From Mesocentrotus franciscanus (lineage: Eukaryota > Echinodermata > Echinoidea > Camarodonta > Strongylocentrotidae): a DNA stretch of 64,000 nt. Every line of letters begins with the position of its first letter. Within the stretch, counting starts at the first letter, position 1. A program made the position numbers and the translations under genes. A model generated the notes under the pieces. That model saw only the letters and a program-made list of their open reading frames with translations, was not told where the DNA came from and made no database searches. Location of the stretch: positions 30,324,534 through 30,388,533 of the forward strand of contig CP137679.1 in assembly GCA_037976565.1 (NCBI GenBank). The letters run 5' to 3'. This document shows positions 1 through 12,800 of this stretch, piece by piece.

Positions 1-706
1 TGCGTTTTTTTTCCTTTAAACTATTCTTCATCCTACAATGGCATGCAAATTCTTGGGCTAAAATCAAGGAAAATATACAATGTACATTTTGAAGCAGTGA
101 TAGGAAAAACAAATCATTATTCAAAGAAGTCACAATGCCTCAAGGGTTAAAACTCAAAATCTAAATTAAAACCTTTAATTATTTATAAGACCTAGTCTAT
201 GTCAACCCAAACCATAGTCCTACATGTATATTACACTCTACACTTATGAATCAGTTTATTCTGATAAACATGCAGGTTAAGGGCTGAAAATGTTCAATTG
301 ACAAAACAAAGTAATTATACAGAACACATACAAATCAAGACGAAATTAAAAAGTACCAATTATCAATCCTTGCTTCAAAATAAAAATTGCTACTTGTCTA
401 TCAAAACCAATTTTATACTTTAACTCATATCCTGCCATAAGGCTGCATGCACGCTACCGTTATAGTGCTTTGTGCATGCGAGCAAGCCATTGCTTCTCTG
501 CTTTGTGCATGCTTGCACGCATTCGTAATAGCAGTTATTGTTCATGCTCATTGTAGTGTGCTGTGTGTTTCGCACGCGCTATTCATAGAACCATCGCGTT
601 AATCAGATTATCTCAAAATAAACTTGGCACGGAGGGATTTGGGGCTTGGCACAATGGGGATTAGCACTGTGGCATGATAAGAGTTAATAAAAATCCTGAT
701 AATCAC
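1..706. other. intron sequence downstream of E20
   Basis: No exon is recognisable. The next RCK2 exon of the channel is not here, so it lies left of the window. The only structure seen is a short direct repeat: CTTTGTGCATGC occurs at about 468 and 501 in a stretch rich in GCATGC. Confidence 0.5.
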
Positions 707-843
707 CTCTTCTCAACTAGAATAACGATAGGCTTGAGGGTATGTTTTGGTCTCCAGTGCGCCCTCAGGGGTACGATGAAGTCAACCATACCCAAGGCAG
801 CATACTCTACAGCAAGGATGATGCAGTTATTGGGCCAATTATA
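707..843 (-). CDS. KCNT: KCNT exon E20: start of RCK2
   Basis: Translates to a segment containing [20 protein letters not shown], matching the first beta-alpha-beta unit of KCNT RCK2 (vertebrate LIIV...GLYNFIVPLRA). It ends at the donor GAG-GTGATT. The 5' edge is uncertain. Starting at 843 after ..GCAGCAGAG keeps phase 0 with E19. The open frame continues upstream through RHAAEYNW to an AG at 863, but that start is out of phase with E19, so a microexon or alternative junction may exist. Confidence 0.82.
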
Positions 844-3800
844 CTCTGCTGCATGCCTCCAGCTTGAATGATCGCATGGCTGAAGAAAAAAAAAGGTTGC
901 AATCGATTAATTTTCATATAAATTGAAGTATAAGTGAAAACAGGTACTTCAAAATCCATCATATTCTTGAGGTTGACAACTAGAACCAAATTTGAGTGAG
1001 TCTGAGACACTGAATATTCAACTGATCTTCCAATACATGCTTTGGCAATAATAACTCCATGGTCAGATGCATTGTGAACTTTGACCCTGTAAAAAAAACA
1101 TACCCCACAGGATCCGTAACCCGAAGCCTGAGCAGAGCCCTTGAACCTTATAATCTTTGACACGATAAAAGCCTATGCAAATCTCCCTTGAGAAAATGTT
1201 GGAATATCCCTTCATTTGTCAAAGCAGGGGGGTGTTTCACAAAGATCGTAAGTTGAACTTATCTCTAATAAAGTTGGACTTAACAATTATGGAAAGCCGT
1301 TAGCATCTTTGGAAATATTTTGTAAAAGTTATTTTAAAAGGCATAAAATGTGGATTCAAATCATTCATATTTTCTATTATCAAGGAGATTTCATGTTCTT
1401 GACGTGGAATTTATGAAAAGTCTAAAATACTTGAATTTTTGCTTTTGAATATATTTTACAAATGGCTCTCCATAATGTTTAAGTCCAACTTAGAGTTATG
1501 TTCGACTTAATAGGATCTTTGTGAAACACCCCCCCCCCCCAGGAAACCTTACATGAACTCTATATTCCCATCCCTTCTACATTTCATATAGATGTAATAT
1601 GTACATGTACATCTTTTTGCAAGAACTGAATTGTAAGTGCAATTGCTCTAGTAAAAACCCTTTGATATCTAGATTAGATGTAGATGTATTACATATATGT
1701 ACATGTTTCTAAGCAAGAATTTGGTTGTACATGTTAAAGTACCTTAGTCAAAACCCATTTATATCTACAGTAGATATCAATGAAAAACATTTATCTTGGC
1801 AAGAATTGAATTGCCTGCAAAATCACGATGGTTGATATGATGTATTAAAATGATCTATCATATTGCCTATAAATTACATCAGGACACAATAAAACAGTTC
1901 ACTGACATATCCAAATTGTATGCATACTTTAGAAGAAGGTTGTTCTTGATGACCTAAAAGCTTGCTCAAGGCTTGCCTGACATAGCAACAATTAATATAT
2001 GCAGACTGGATTCCGAGTATTGTAGTTCATTCATTAAAAACAGCTTAATTGAATAACTCGTCACTAGGTCCCCAGGAAAGAAACATCCATAAATTTTAAT
2101 ATGATAGTAAACCGGTCTTTTCTGAGGGTGAGTATAATTGCTCTTTACCTGATCAATCTCTAGACAGCAAAGCTTCTTTGGTTGAGAGAGAAGATGACAG
2201 CATCCTGGCTGGTAACCAATGAATGGAATGAGAGGTGGTGTTCCTTTGGTCCACCTGAAATGCAGACATATGGAAACAAATATCAACTTAAGAAAAACAC
2301 AATTTTTGTCAACGTGTGGTAGATACCGGTATGAGTTTGTGTATCGGTACATGTACGGTATATGAAAAATGAACATAATCAGAACAAGAAAGTTTGGTAG
2401 AAACGAGTTTGTGTATCTGTACACGTAGGGCACATAAATAATAAACATAATCAGGACAAGAATATTTCTATGATGTAACATCTTCAAAGTGAAGTGAGCA
2501 ATATAGGTTTCACTGCTTTCACTGCTTTCAAAATTTGGAAAATAGAAACTTGATAATGAGGAAAGAGTCATCAGCCCCCCTGGTGAAAATGTCTCCCCAC
2601 ACATCTGCCGGTGCGGATTGATTACTGCATCAGACTGAAGTGCATTTAATAAAACACTTTTCTTCTATATTTTTCCTTCTCCTATCCTTTTAGAATTAAA
2701 CTTGTTTTTCTTCTGTGAAAACTTACGGATCTTCTTCATCCCACACCGACACGTCCTCCGTTTCTATGGCAACCTGCTTCTGTGCCTGCAGTGGTCTGTC
2801 ATCCCTCAGCTGGTCATCTTCTGGGTCGGATGACATCATCTCCAGGACCGGCATGATGGAGGGGCGTCGTCCCTCCCTCCCTCGGGGCATCGGGGGTGCA
2901 CACTCGTCGTCATCCATCACCCGGGTGGTGAAGGTGCCTCCGTCGTCTCCTCCACCTGGGGGCATCAGGTGGTTACGGTCCATGGCTTGGTCCATTGAGC
3001 TCCGAGGGGGGATTTCAACTCTCAGTCCACCTGGGGAACAAAGAACAGACAAAATCTAAATAATTATCTAATGCTTCCAAACATGAACAACATACATTAA
3101 TTGTATATGTACATCACAATTTGTATTAAGATCAAGCATCAAACACAATATTTCAAGAAAAAATAAAATAAAACCGGCAACTTTTTAGCATTTGCCCCTT
3201 GAGAGCCTTCACAAAGCTTACTCTTAAAAAGAAAGAATGGAAAGAAGACTATTTTCTCTTTATTCTCCTTCATACTTAATGACTTTTCTTTATTAGATAC
3301 TTTCCAACATGCTTTTAAAAACAATTTCAGATGGATTTATACAAAAAGTAAACCACTTTCATATTTCAATATTAACCATTAAACAGACTTCAAAGGAAAA
3401 GTTTGACATGTAGACAATCTAACCTGATGTCCCCCGCCCAGATGAAGGCTCAAACTTGTTCTTGGGTTCCGAAGCAGATGAGGTTGATGATGGTGATGTG
3501 GCTGTACCACTAGCACTGTTACTGGACTTTGTGCTTCCAAAATGATGCAATTCCAATGCCATAGAACCTATAGACGAGAAAGCATTTATTATTTTATTGT
3601 TTAATGCAATTTAAATCCTGCACAGTACAGATTACTGCAAACTGTGGGGAACCAATTTCAATCGATTTGCGTGAAAATTCATCAAGATTTTCTGAGCTTT
3701 TGAGGAAAGTGCAATACATCATTTTGTAGACAAACGGACACAACTTAAAAATAAAACAATTTAAATCATCAACATAATTAGCTTTACATTAATTTCAAAT

Positions 3801-6800
3801 AATCATATTATTACCATTCAAATAACTTTGGCTTTACAAATAAATGTAGATCTCTTTTACAGTATTAAGTGTTATATCTTCTTCAACTTGTTATGAGAAC
3901 ATATAGATCCAATAGATCATCAAGATATTAAACTGAGCAAATATTTATTCTTCGGTTTATCACACAAAAAGGCTAGTTAAAATCAGATATTTGCCTTACC
4001 GACACTAGCGATTGCACTCTCTATGCGAGAAGTGCCTGTGCCATTGCTGTCGTAGGCATTGCTTGGTGATTTATCCATCTTATTCTCTTTGCCATCATTA
4101 TCTTCGTTAGGATGGTTGAGGGTGAAGGCAGAGTTCTCCTCCGGGGAGATATTCATGTAGAAGCAGATGTCCGATACCCTCATGATGTGACGAGGGCCCG
4201 GGTTGAGCTGAATCCTGGCGATCTCCTCCTGCTTTTTAATCCCGACCAGCGAGACACCATACCTGGGAAGGAAAATTGGTTGGCAGTTTATTAATTTCAT
4301 TTGTCTGATTCAATATCATGAACATACAATTTGCATCATACAATTACAGTTTTACAATCAGTATTGGAATATTACAGAAAGAAAATAGAATGGAGATACC
4401 TCATACACAGCAATACTGGCAAATAAAGTCCCTTTTAAAAGAAACATAACTATATTTTATTTCTTTTTGCTTCTACATGAAAAAAGAATTGCACAGCTTA
4501 TATGTTCAAAATTAGTAGAAATATTGGGTAATTTTAATCTATTTATCTTTCTTTTATGATTGGGGGAGAGTAGAATATTGTTTGTTGTTTCATCAGGAAA
4601 TGAATTTCTCTATTAAATAAATGTCTAGTTTTAGGCCTAGTTTACATCAAAATTTATTCATTTGTTCTCATATCACATACAAAACATTTCGAAAACTGTA
4701 ACAAATAAAGTACAAAAAAATAGTGTTGCCAAATTGACGATGAAAAGCCAAATTGTACATTCCTTTAGTATTCCCTGTTATGGATTAGCAAAATAATGAA
4801 CAAATTTGACTACGATTGACTTACTTCTTATGGGCATGAAACGATGCATAGGTGAAGCTTTTGCCCTCGTATTCATTGAAGAATTTGCTGTTGCCAAGCA
4901 CGATATGATAGACCTCATTACCAGAGCAACGACCGTATGTACGCTGCCACTGAGAATGGGAGTCACAGCCTTCCCTGTAAGATAACAACAAAATCAAATC
5001 TGTTTTAACCCTTTGCTTACTGGAACTGTAATATGCTCTGTAATGTGGATTTGTAATAAGTGCGGAATGCATAACATCGGTATGACGTCAGGTATGGGTA
5101 ATACCTCGGGTCTTTCAACCAATGATAACATTTTCGATGTCCTCGACTCAGGCGTGGAAGATGAAGAGAATGAAGAGGGTGTAAATGATCCCTCCTTCTC
5201 AGAGAGTGACATAGGTTCACCAATTCATACGTCCTCACCAAGAAGACAAGTGGTAAAACCTAAGAAGATGAGTTTCCATTCCATTAAAATTCTTAATGTG
5301 AATTGTCAAAGCATAAGGGCCAAAAAGCAATCTTTTCATCTTCTGATGCAAATCCATGATCCGGACGTCGTCATTGGAACAGAATCTTGGTTATCGTCAT
5401 CAATCAACAACAATGAGGTCTTCCCAACTGATCAATATAACATTGAGAGGAGGGATCGACCAAATGACCCCATGGTGGGTGTTCATATCTACTAAGAAGG
5501 AACTTCTTGCAACAAGAGAGATAGAACTTGAAACTAACTGTGAAATTATTTGGTGTAAATTGAACATGGCGGGGTCTAAGACACTTCACGTAGCTGCTTA
5601 CTATAGGCCCCATGAAAACGACGAAGAAAGCCTCACAGAACTCCAGCGATCTTTGAGTAGATTAAATCATGATCACACGGCAGTGATAGGTGGTGATTTC
5701 AATCTGCCTGGATGGGATTGGAATACCCGACAAGTGAAGGCATGCCACTACCCTGCGCTTCATCATGCTTTTGGTTCAATACTGGATGATCATGGTCTAA
5801 CACAAGTAGTCATGGAGACAACAAGAGGAGAAAATGTACTTGATCTGTTCCTAGTTAGTAACCCAACGTTGATCACTGATGTATCAGTTGTACCCGGCAT
5901 TTCAGATCATGACTGCCCGCTGCTCACAATTGCTAGATGTCCGACTCGGCAGAAGCAAGCGAGAAGGAAAATCAATATCTACAGCAAAGCTGACTGGGAG
6001 AAGTTTGCTGACTTCATGGAAGGTGTCGGCGAGGAAATTGCAGACAAGCTTGACTCATGCTCCGTGAATGAAGCATGGATTATCTTTAACCACCATCTTT
6101 AACTTATTTGTACCACAGAAACTGACATCTAAGAAGGATGACCTACCATGGATTACGAACAAGATAAGAAGGATAATCAAAAGGAGAGACAGATTGAACA
6201 AAAATGTCGAGACCTACAATCAAGAAATCATGGACTCATCCCCTATCATTTGGAGGTAGAAGTAAGAGCAATCAAGAAAACACTGCAACAAGAGCTAAGG
6301 AGGGCGTATTGGAATTACGTGGAATCCCTGTTTTCTACCGATGAAGATAACACGAAATGTGACAGTATGAAGAGATTTTGGAGGTTCATCAAACATAACA
6401 GGTCTGACAACACAGGAATAGCAGAACTGAAAACTAATGGTACTACAGTCACTGATCCGATAGCAAAAGCTGAAGCGCTGAACCAACAGTTCCAAAGTGC
6501 ATTCACCAAGGAAACACCCATCCCAGACAACTTACTACCCGCGACCTCATCATTTCAAGAAATGGAGGATATTGTGTTCACACCAAAGGGTGTAGAAAAG
6601 TTGCTCTTTGGCTTGAAAATACACAAAGCTGCTGGACCGGACGGTATAACTCCACGAGTCTTGAAGCAATTGGCAACAACTCTGGCTCCTATTCTTTGTG
6701 ATATATTCCGCTTGTCATATGTAACGAGTGTAATACCAGAGGACTGGCGTGAGGCGAATGTTGTACCAATCTACAAGAAAGGTAATAGATCAACTCCAGT

Positions 6801-9800
6801 AAACTATCGTCCCATCTCACTAACATGCATTTGCTGCAAACTAATGGAACATGTTCTAGCCAGCAATATCATGAAGCATGGGGACAGAAATAGCATCATC
6901 TTCCCCCTTCAATATGGCTTTCGCAAGAACATGTCATGTGAACAACAGTTATTAGGATTCACAAGCGACCTGCACAAGAACTTGGACGAAGGACGTCAAA
7001 CGGATGCCATAATCATGGATTTTTCGAAAGCATTCGACAAGGTTGGGCATCAACGGCTCTTGCACAAGTTGAACTTCTATGGTGTCAGAGGGAAGAATCT
7101 TGGATGGATCCAAAGCTTTCTCCATGGAAGAAGTCAAAGAGTCCTTTTGGATGGCAAGAACTCATCATCAATAGCAGTGGAATCTGGAGTGCCTCAAGGG
7201 TCGGTTCTTGGACCTTGTCTCTTTCTATTCTACATAAATGACTTGCCAAATGGTCTAGCATCCAAAGTTCGCCTATTTGCCGATGATGCGATTTCCTACA
7301 TGACCATCAACAACCAACATCATGCACACAATCTTCAACAAGACCTCAACATGATTGGTGACTGGGCTGAAAAATGGATGATGGTTTTGAACACAGACAA
7401 ATGCAAGGTACTCACGGTCTCCAGGAAAAGAAGCAAGGTACAACATGTGTATCATTTGAACAACACCCCCCTTGAAACCGTTGACTCTGCGAAGTACTTG
7501 GGTGTTACCATCACTTCCGATCTCAAGTGGACCCAACATATCAATAATACTGTCAACAAAGCCAATAACGTCCTTGCCTTTCTAAGACGTAATCTACGCA
7601 TTAAATCTTCTGACCTCAAAGCCACTGCATACAAAACGTTGGTTCGACCGATCGTAGAGTATGCTTCCTCTGTCTGGGACCCAGCTACCAAGAACCTCAT
7701 TCACAAAGTTGAAATGGTGCAAAGAAGAGCTGCGAGATTCACTCTGAATCGTTACCATAATACATCAAGTGTCAGCAGTATGCTGAAAGAACTAGATTGG
7801 ACCACTCTACAAGAGCGCAGAGAAAATGACAGATTAACTATGATGTATAATATACACAACAAACTCGCTCAGGACTATATCACACAAGTCATTCAGTCGA
7901 CGAGAGCCACCCAACCACATTCATATCAGATGCCATACTCAAGAACTGAAACACATCGGCATTCATTCTTTCCGAGAACAGTAAGGAGTTGGAATTCCCT
8001 GCCCTCAGAAATCGTTGCAGCGCCATCTGTTGGAGCCTTCCGTGGTCGACTGCAGACGGTTGGTGACAGTGGCTAGTCTCCCTCCATCCTATACATGAGC
8101 TTGTAAATATTTTGTAAATAAACTGTATCATAATCTAAAAAGCACTCCAATGGATGCAAATTGCGGTTCACACACATAGTTTGCAAGAATCTTCAATCAA
8201 TTGAAGGAGGCAGACTTAATCAGAAGAAGAAGAAGAACTGGGTGGTCCCTGTGTTAAGCCTATATGGCAATGAATGAATTCAGTAGTCAGTGGGTTAAAA
8301 CAGAACTCAAAAACTTATGATCACAATACAACAACATACTAATGGTTACACTGTCAATTTCAATATCAGCAATGACCATGTATGCTCCACGTGGTATTTT
8401 AGTATGATGTGAAATGGGTCATACTTACACCCCTCTTGAGGTATGGATGAGAAGGGTCACAAATGTAGATGTTCCTGGACACAGACAGTTGTTGGCTAGG
8501 AGGGCATACTTGAACTGGTCCTCACACACCACATGGTCTGAATGCAGTAAGGGGAGAGATAGAGAGGGGAAGGAGAAAGAGAGGGGAAGGAAGGAGAAAG
8601 AGAGGGGAAGAAAGAGAAAGAGAAGGAGGAGGAGAGGGGAGGAGAAAGAGAGGGGAGGAGAAAGAGAGGGGAAGGAGGAGAAAGAGAGGGGAAGGAAGGA
8701 GAAAGAGAGGGGGAGGAAGGAGAAAGAGAGGGGAGGAAGGAGAAAGAGAGGGGAGGAAGGAGAAAGAGAGGAGAAGGAGAGAGAGGGAGGAAGGAGAAAA
8801 GAGGGGAAGAAGGAGAAAGAGAGGGCAAGGAGGAGAAAGAGAGAGGGAAGGAGGAGAAAGAGAGGGGAAAGAGAGGAGAGAGAGGAGAAAGGAGGAGAAA
8901 GAGAGGGGGAAGGAGGAGAAAGAGAGGGGAAGGAGGAGAAAGAGAGGGGGGAGGAGAAAGAGAGGGAAGGAGGAGAGAGAGGGGAAGGAGGAGGAGAAGG
9001 AGGAGAAAGAGAGGGAAGGAGGAGAAAGAGAGGGGAGGAAAGGAAAGAGAGAAGGAGACAGAGAGGGGGAAGGAGGCAAAAAGAAATAGATGAAAGTGAA
9101 AGAGAAGAAAAACATGGGAATGAGAACAGGAAGGAGGAGAGAGAGAGCGAGAGTGAGAGGGATAACACAGATTTAATTTTGATTTCAACAGGATGAAAGT
9201 GATGCATAACTCATCAAGAAATATATTTTTAAAATGTAAAATTTCAACAACCTTCTTGGCTTACTTAACGTTTTAGCCTTTTATTCTGTGTCTGAATGTC
9301 AAAGAAAGTAAAGTGTATTAACCCAGGGGGGTGTTTCACAAAGACTAAGATCGACTTTAAGTTGGACTTAAGTATAACAGGCCGTTCGTGCCATTGTTTT
9401 CTCGTCATTTACTGGCATTGGTCTCTCACGGACGTACAAATCATGGTAAAAATCTACAAATCTTACATATTTTGATAATTCATTATTGAAGGAAAAAATA
9501 TTATCTAAAGATCATAATGGTGAGAGCAAACAATGGCACGAACGGCCTGTTATACTTAAGTCCAACTTAAAGTCGATGTTAGTCTTTGTGAAACACCCCC
9601 CTGATGTCATTTCTGCATTAATAGTAAAGTAGCTTAGTCAAATGTCGTGAAAACCTAAAGATACATCCGGAATGCATAATACATAATATTTAGTGATGTT
9701 TGTTACTTAAAAGTTCTTTATTTTAGATATTTTAATGAAAGTTTTGGTAACATTAAGCTTCATTGAGATGGTACATGTATTTACCAGCTCCTTATCCTAA

Positions 9801-12800
9801 TGATGTGGTTCTATCTCTGTGTGATAAAATTATGATTATCAACAATTACGCATGCCGGACATGTCTTTACGTGTCAGTAAATTTCGCTAAGTTACCTAAA
9901 CTAAATGTATAAGCTCTCAGCAAACATATCAACATGTATCAATCCAAACCCACCTGCAAACTGGACATGAAATCTGTTGTCTGGTTTGAGAATCTGAATG
10001 TACTGAGGGACATCAGGCGCAAAATCCTTGACAGCCCAGGTTCTTAGAATCGTCTGCTGATCCTACAAAATTTAACATCAGTAAAGAAAGGGTAACTCAT
10101 CTCTCTGGAGCCAGAAGGGAGTCAGATCATATACATTGTGTACTTTGACACAAGAGTTAAGACCCTTCTGGGCCCCATTTCACAAAACTTGTCATCAGTG
10201 ACAATTGACAGTTTTTGTTATAAGCTAGTGAAATCCTTGCTTCTGATTGGTTATCAGCAGATTTGTCACTGATTTTTGTCATTTGTCATTGAAAAAAGGC
10301 TTTGTGAAACGGGTCCCTGGCTCTGAACAGATATGTACAATTCAGAATGCCCTTTAATTGAGAGGTATCATGCAAAAGTCTATTTCAAATATTAAAAGAA
10401 AAAGAAAAGGAAAAAAGAAAAAAAGAAAAAGAAAAAAGAAAAGGCAATATAATTGGGGAAAAAATAGCACATAGTATTGTAGGATAACTAGGGTCTCCAT
10501 ATTGCACTAGCTTTTAAATAAACTGAGCAAAGAAAATAAGCATATACAAAAGCATATCCAAAAGCATTGACAATAAAATACTACAGCTAATACAGATAAA
10601 AATCTAAAATTCTGAAGATGTTTTTGGGTGATGTTATCACTTTTGAATTTTACTCATAAATTTAAGGAGAAAATGAAAACCTTGATAGGCCGTAAGAGCT
10701 ATGCAGTAGAGTCTCCAAATTTAGCACATTCATTTTTTCTAAATATTTGGTGTTCAGACTTTTTGTACAAATGCATCATATTTGATCAAACATTTGTATT
10801 GTCATAATTTTCAAACTAATATAAATGTAACAGTGAAAAGGCTATCACTTAATATAGAAGGAAAAACCTAGCCAATTTCAAGGCTTGCTATTTGAAATTC
10901 AGACAATGTTTGAATTTGGTACATATTATCAAAGATTATTCTTTGTGTGACTAGCACCATTTTATTACCTGTGATGAGAAAATTGTCTCATATTTGATAC
11001 TGCATTTTAATATACAAGCGAGTAACATACTTCAAGTATTTGGTATGAATGTTGACGCACGTACAGATAAGAAGATCGTTGAGCAATGACATCATGCTCA
11101 AGCTCAATGTAAGGTGATTGTGACTATGAGGTGATAGTTGGAGATCAAGATCTAATAAATTGCACTCTTTTGTAGACAGTTAGCTAAGTAAAATAACTGA
11201 ATCGACATCCATGGAATAATAGATATTGAATTAAAATGAATATGAAACGGTATTCTTGACATTTTCTATCATGCATTGATATGTACAAGCAAATATTTAT
11301 AAAAGATGAAATATGAATCTAACAATATATATGCACTTGACTGACAGGTGATTCTTTGACATGCATATCTCTTACTTAGGGTAATGGTCTGTTTTAATAG
11401 TGCTTAAACGATGATAATCTAATGTATATAAGCTCAAAATTATTACATTCACAGTCATATGATTCATGCATGCTCAAACCGCTTCTTGAGTCTACATGCA
11501 TCAAATCTGCTACAATAATCAACCCTGCAAATCTTCCAAACTTTAAAACCTTTGTATAAAGTACATACATGTCAACATGTATCATAACTCCCTCCCTCCC
11601 ACTCCAAACCATCGCACACACACACACACTGCACACACATTTAGGATTGAAAACTTACAGATAAATGAATGTTAAAACAGGGAGCATCAGCACAGGATTG
11701 TAGTACAATAATTGTAACAACTTTCCTTCAAATTTGGGTGTTGTTGACACACCTGGTTTCATGATTCAATTTTGTTTTTACTAAACATGGAAATGGGGGC
11801 ATTAAAAGCCAACAATTGGGAAGGGAGTGAGGTGGAGTGCTGTTCCTTGGTATTCATATAATAGGGGGTACAAATGGGATGCACAATCCTACACAAATGT
11901 CTAATATAATTGGACATATACCTCAGTTTAACTAAACGTTGAAGTAGAATGAAGTGGATAAACGGTGTACATTTTTGGAAGACTATACAAGGAGAAAACA
12001 AATATGAAACTGTCCTTTGGCGGTCAAGACATGAATGATGAAGATAGTGAAAAATTCCTATACTTTGGTCTTGAATGGATATATAAGGTGATAACTGTGG
12101 TCTTGAATGGATACATAAGGTTATAACTGTGGTCTTGAATGGATATATATAAGGTGATAACTGTGGTCTTGAATGGATATATATATAAGGTTATAACTAT
12201 GGTCTTGAATAGATACATAAGGTTATAACTATGGTCTTGAATGGATACTTAAGGTTATAACTATGGTCTTGAATGGATACTTAAGGTTATAACTATGGTC
12301 TTGAATGGATACATAAGGTGATGAGTGAAGTCTTTAATGGATACATAAGGTTATTTTAAAAGGTTAGAACTTTGAAGTAGGGGACGACATGACTTTGGTA
12401 ATAAGAATACTGCAGTTTGGAAGGTAAGGGAAGTTAATAAAGAATGGCTTAATATACACTTTGACCTCATGTGAATTGATTACACTGGGCAGTGTTAATT
12501 AATTGATATTGGAGTATGGGGTGCTACATATACATGAGAAAAATGTGTTACTGTGTTTTTGCTATTCACAAGGTTAGGGATGCAGATACATGTACAGATA
12601 GATCAATCACTTTTGTCATTATATACATTGGTCACATATGGTTTGAATATATCCTGTATAAATTCATTAAAGGGAGTGTAGCATGGCAAATACTGGTTAA
12701 CGCCATCTACGTCTTCTTTTGGACAACTGCACGTAAACGAATGGACTTGATTAACGGTAGTCAGCGACTTAATCTCTACTGGGTCAGCACGCGCTAGCGT

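Larger units (their letters stand above)
5005..8298. mobile_element. TTAACCC small palindromic MITE, split by a LINE
   Basis: 5005-5027 is the left end (TTAACCCTTTGCTTACTGGA) and 8236-8298 the remainder (CTGGGTGGTCCCTG..CAGTAGTCAGTGGGTTAA) of an element of about 85 bp. Other copies in the window show the uninterrupted form at 32318, 43034, 54463 and 58814. The LINE sits between the halves, with AACT or GAACT repeated on both sides as a short target duplication. Confidence 0.88.

Noticed and set aside
807..1163. 118-residue minus-strand ORF with [20 protein letters not shown]
   Set aside because: Looks exon-like with an AG at about 1089, but its frame and phase do not connect to E19 or E20, and it does not resemble KCNT. 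True coding over 707-843 is in another frame.
1966..2604. 212-residue minus-strand ORF as a separate protein
   Set aside because: Only 2149-2254 (E19) is supported; the remainder is intron read-through containing a tandem duplication.
2715..3059. Plus-strand 114-residue ORF
   Set aside because: Antisense shadow of GC-rich exon E18.
8414..9207. Long open frames of 200-260 residues on both strands
   Set aside because: They translate the purine/pyrimidine tract (Glu/Lys/Arg-rich or Ser/Leu/Pro-rich). Only the E14 part at 8429-8537 is real.
12067..12355. CRISPR-like regular repeats
   Set aside because: Head-to-tail repeats with no unique spacers in an animal genome: a minisatellite.
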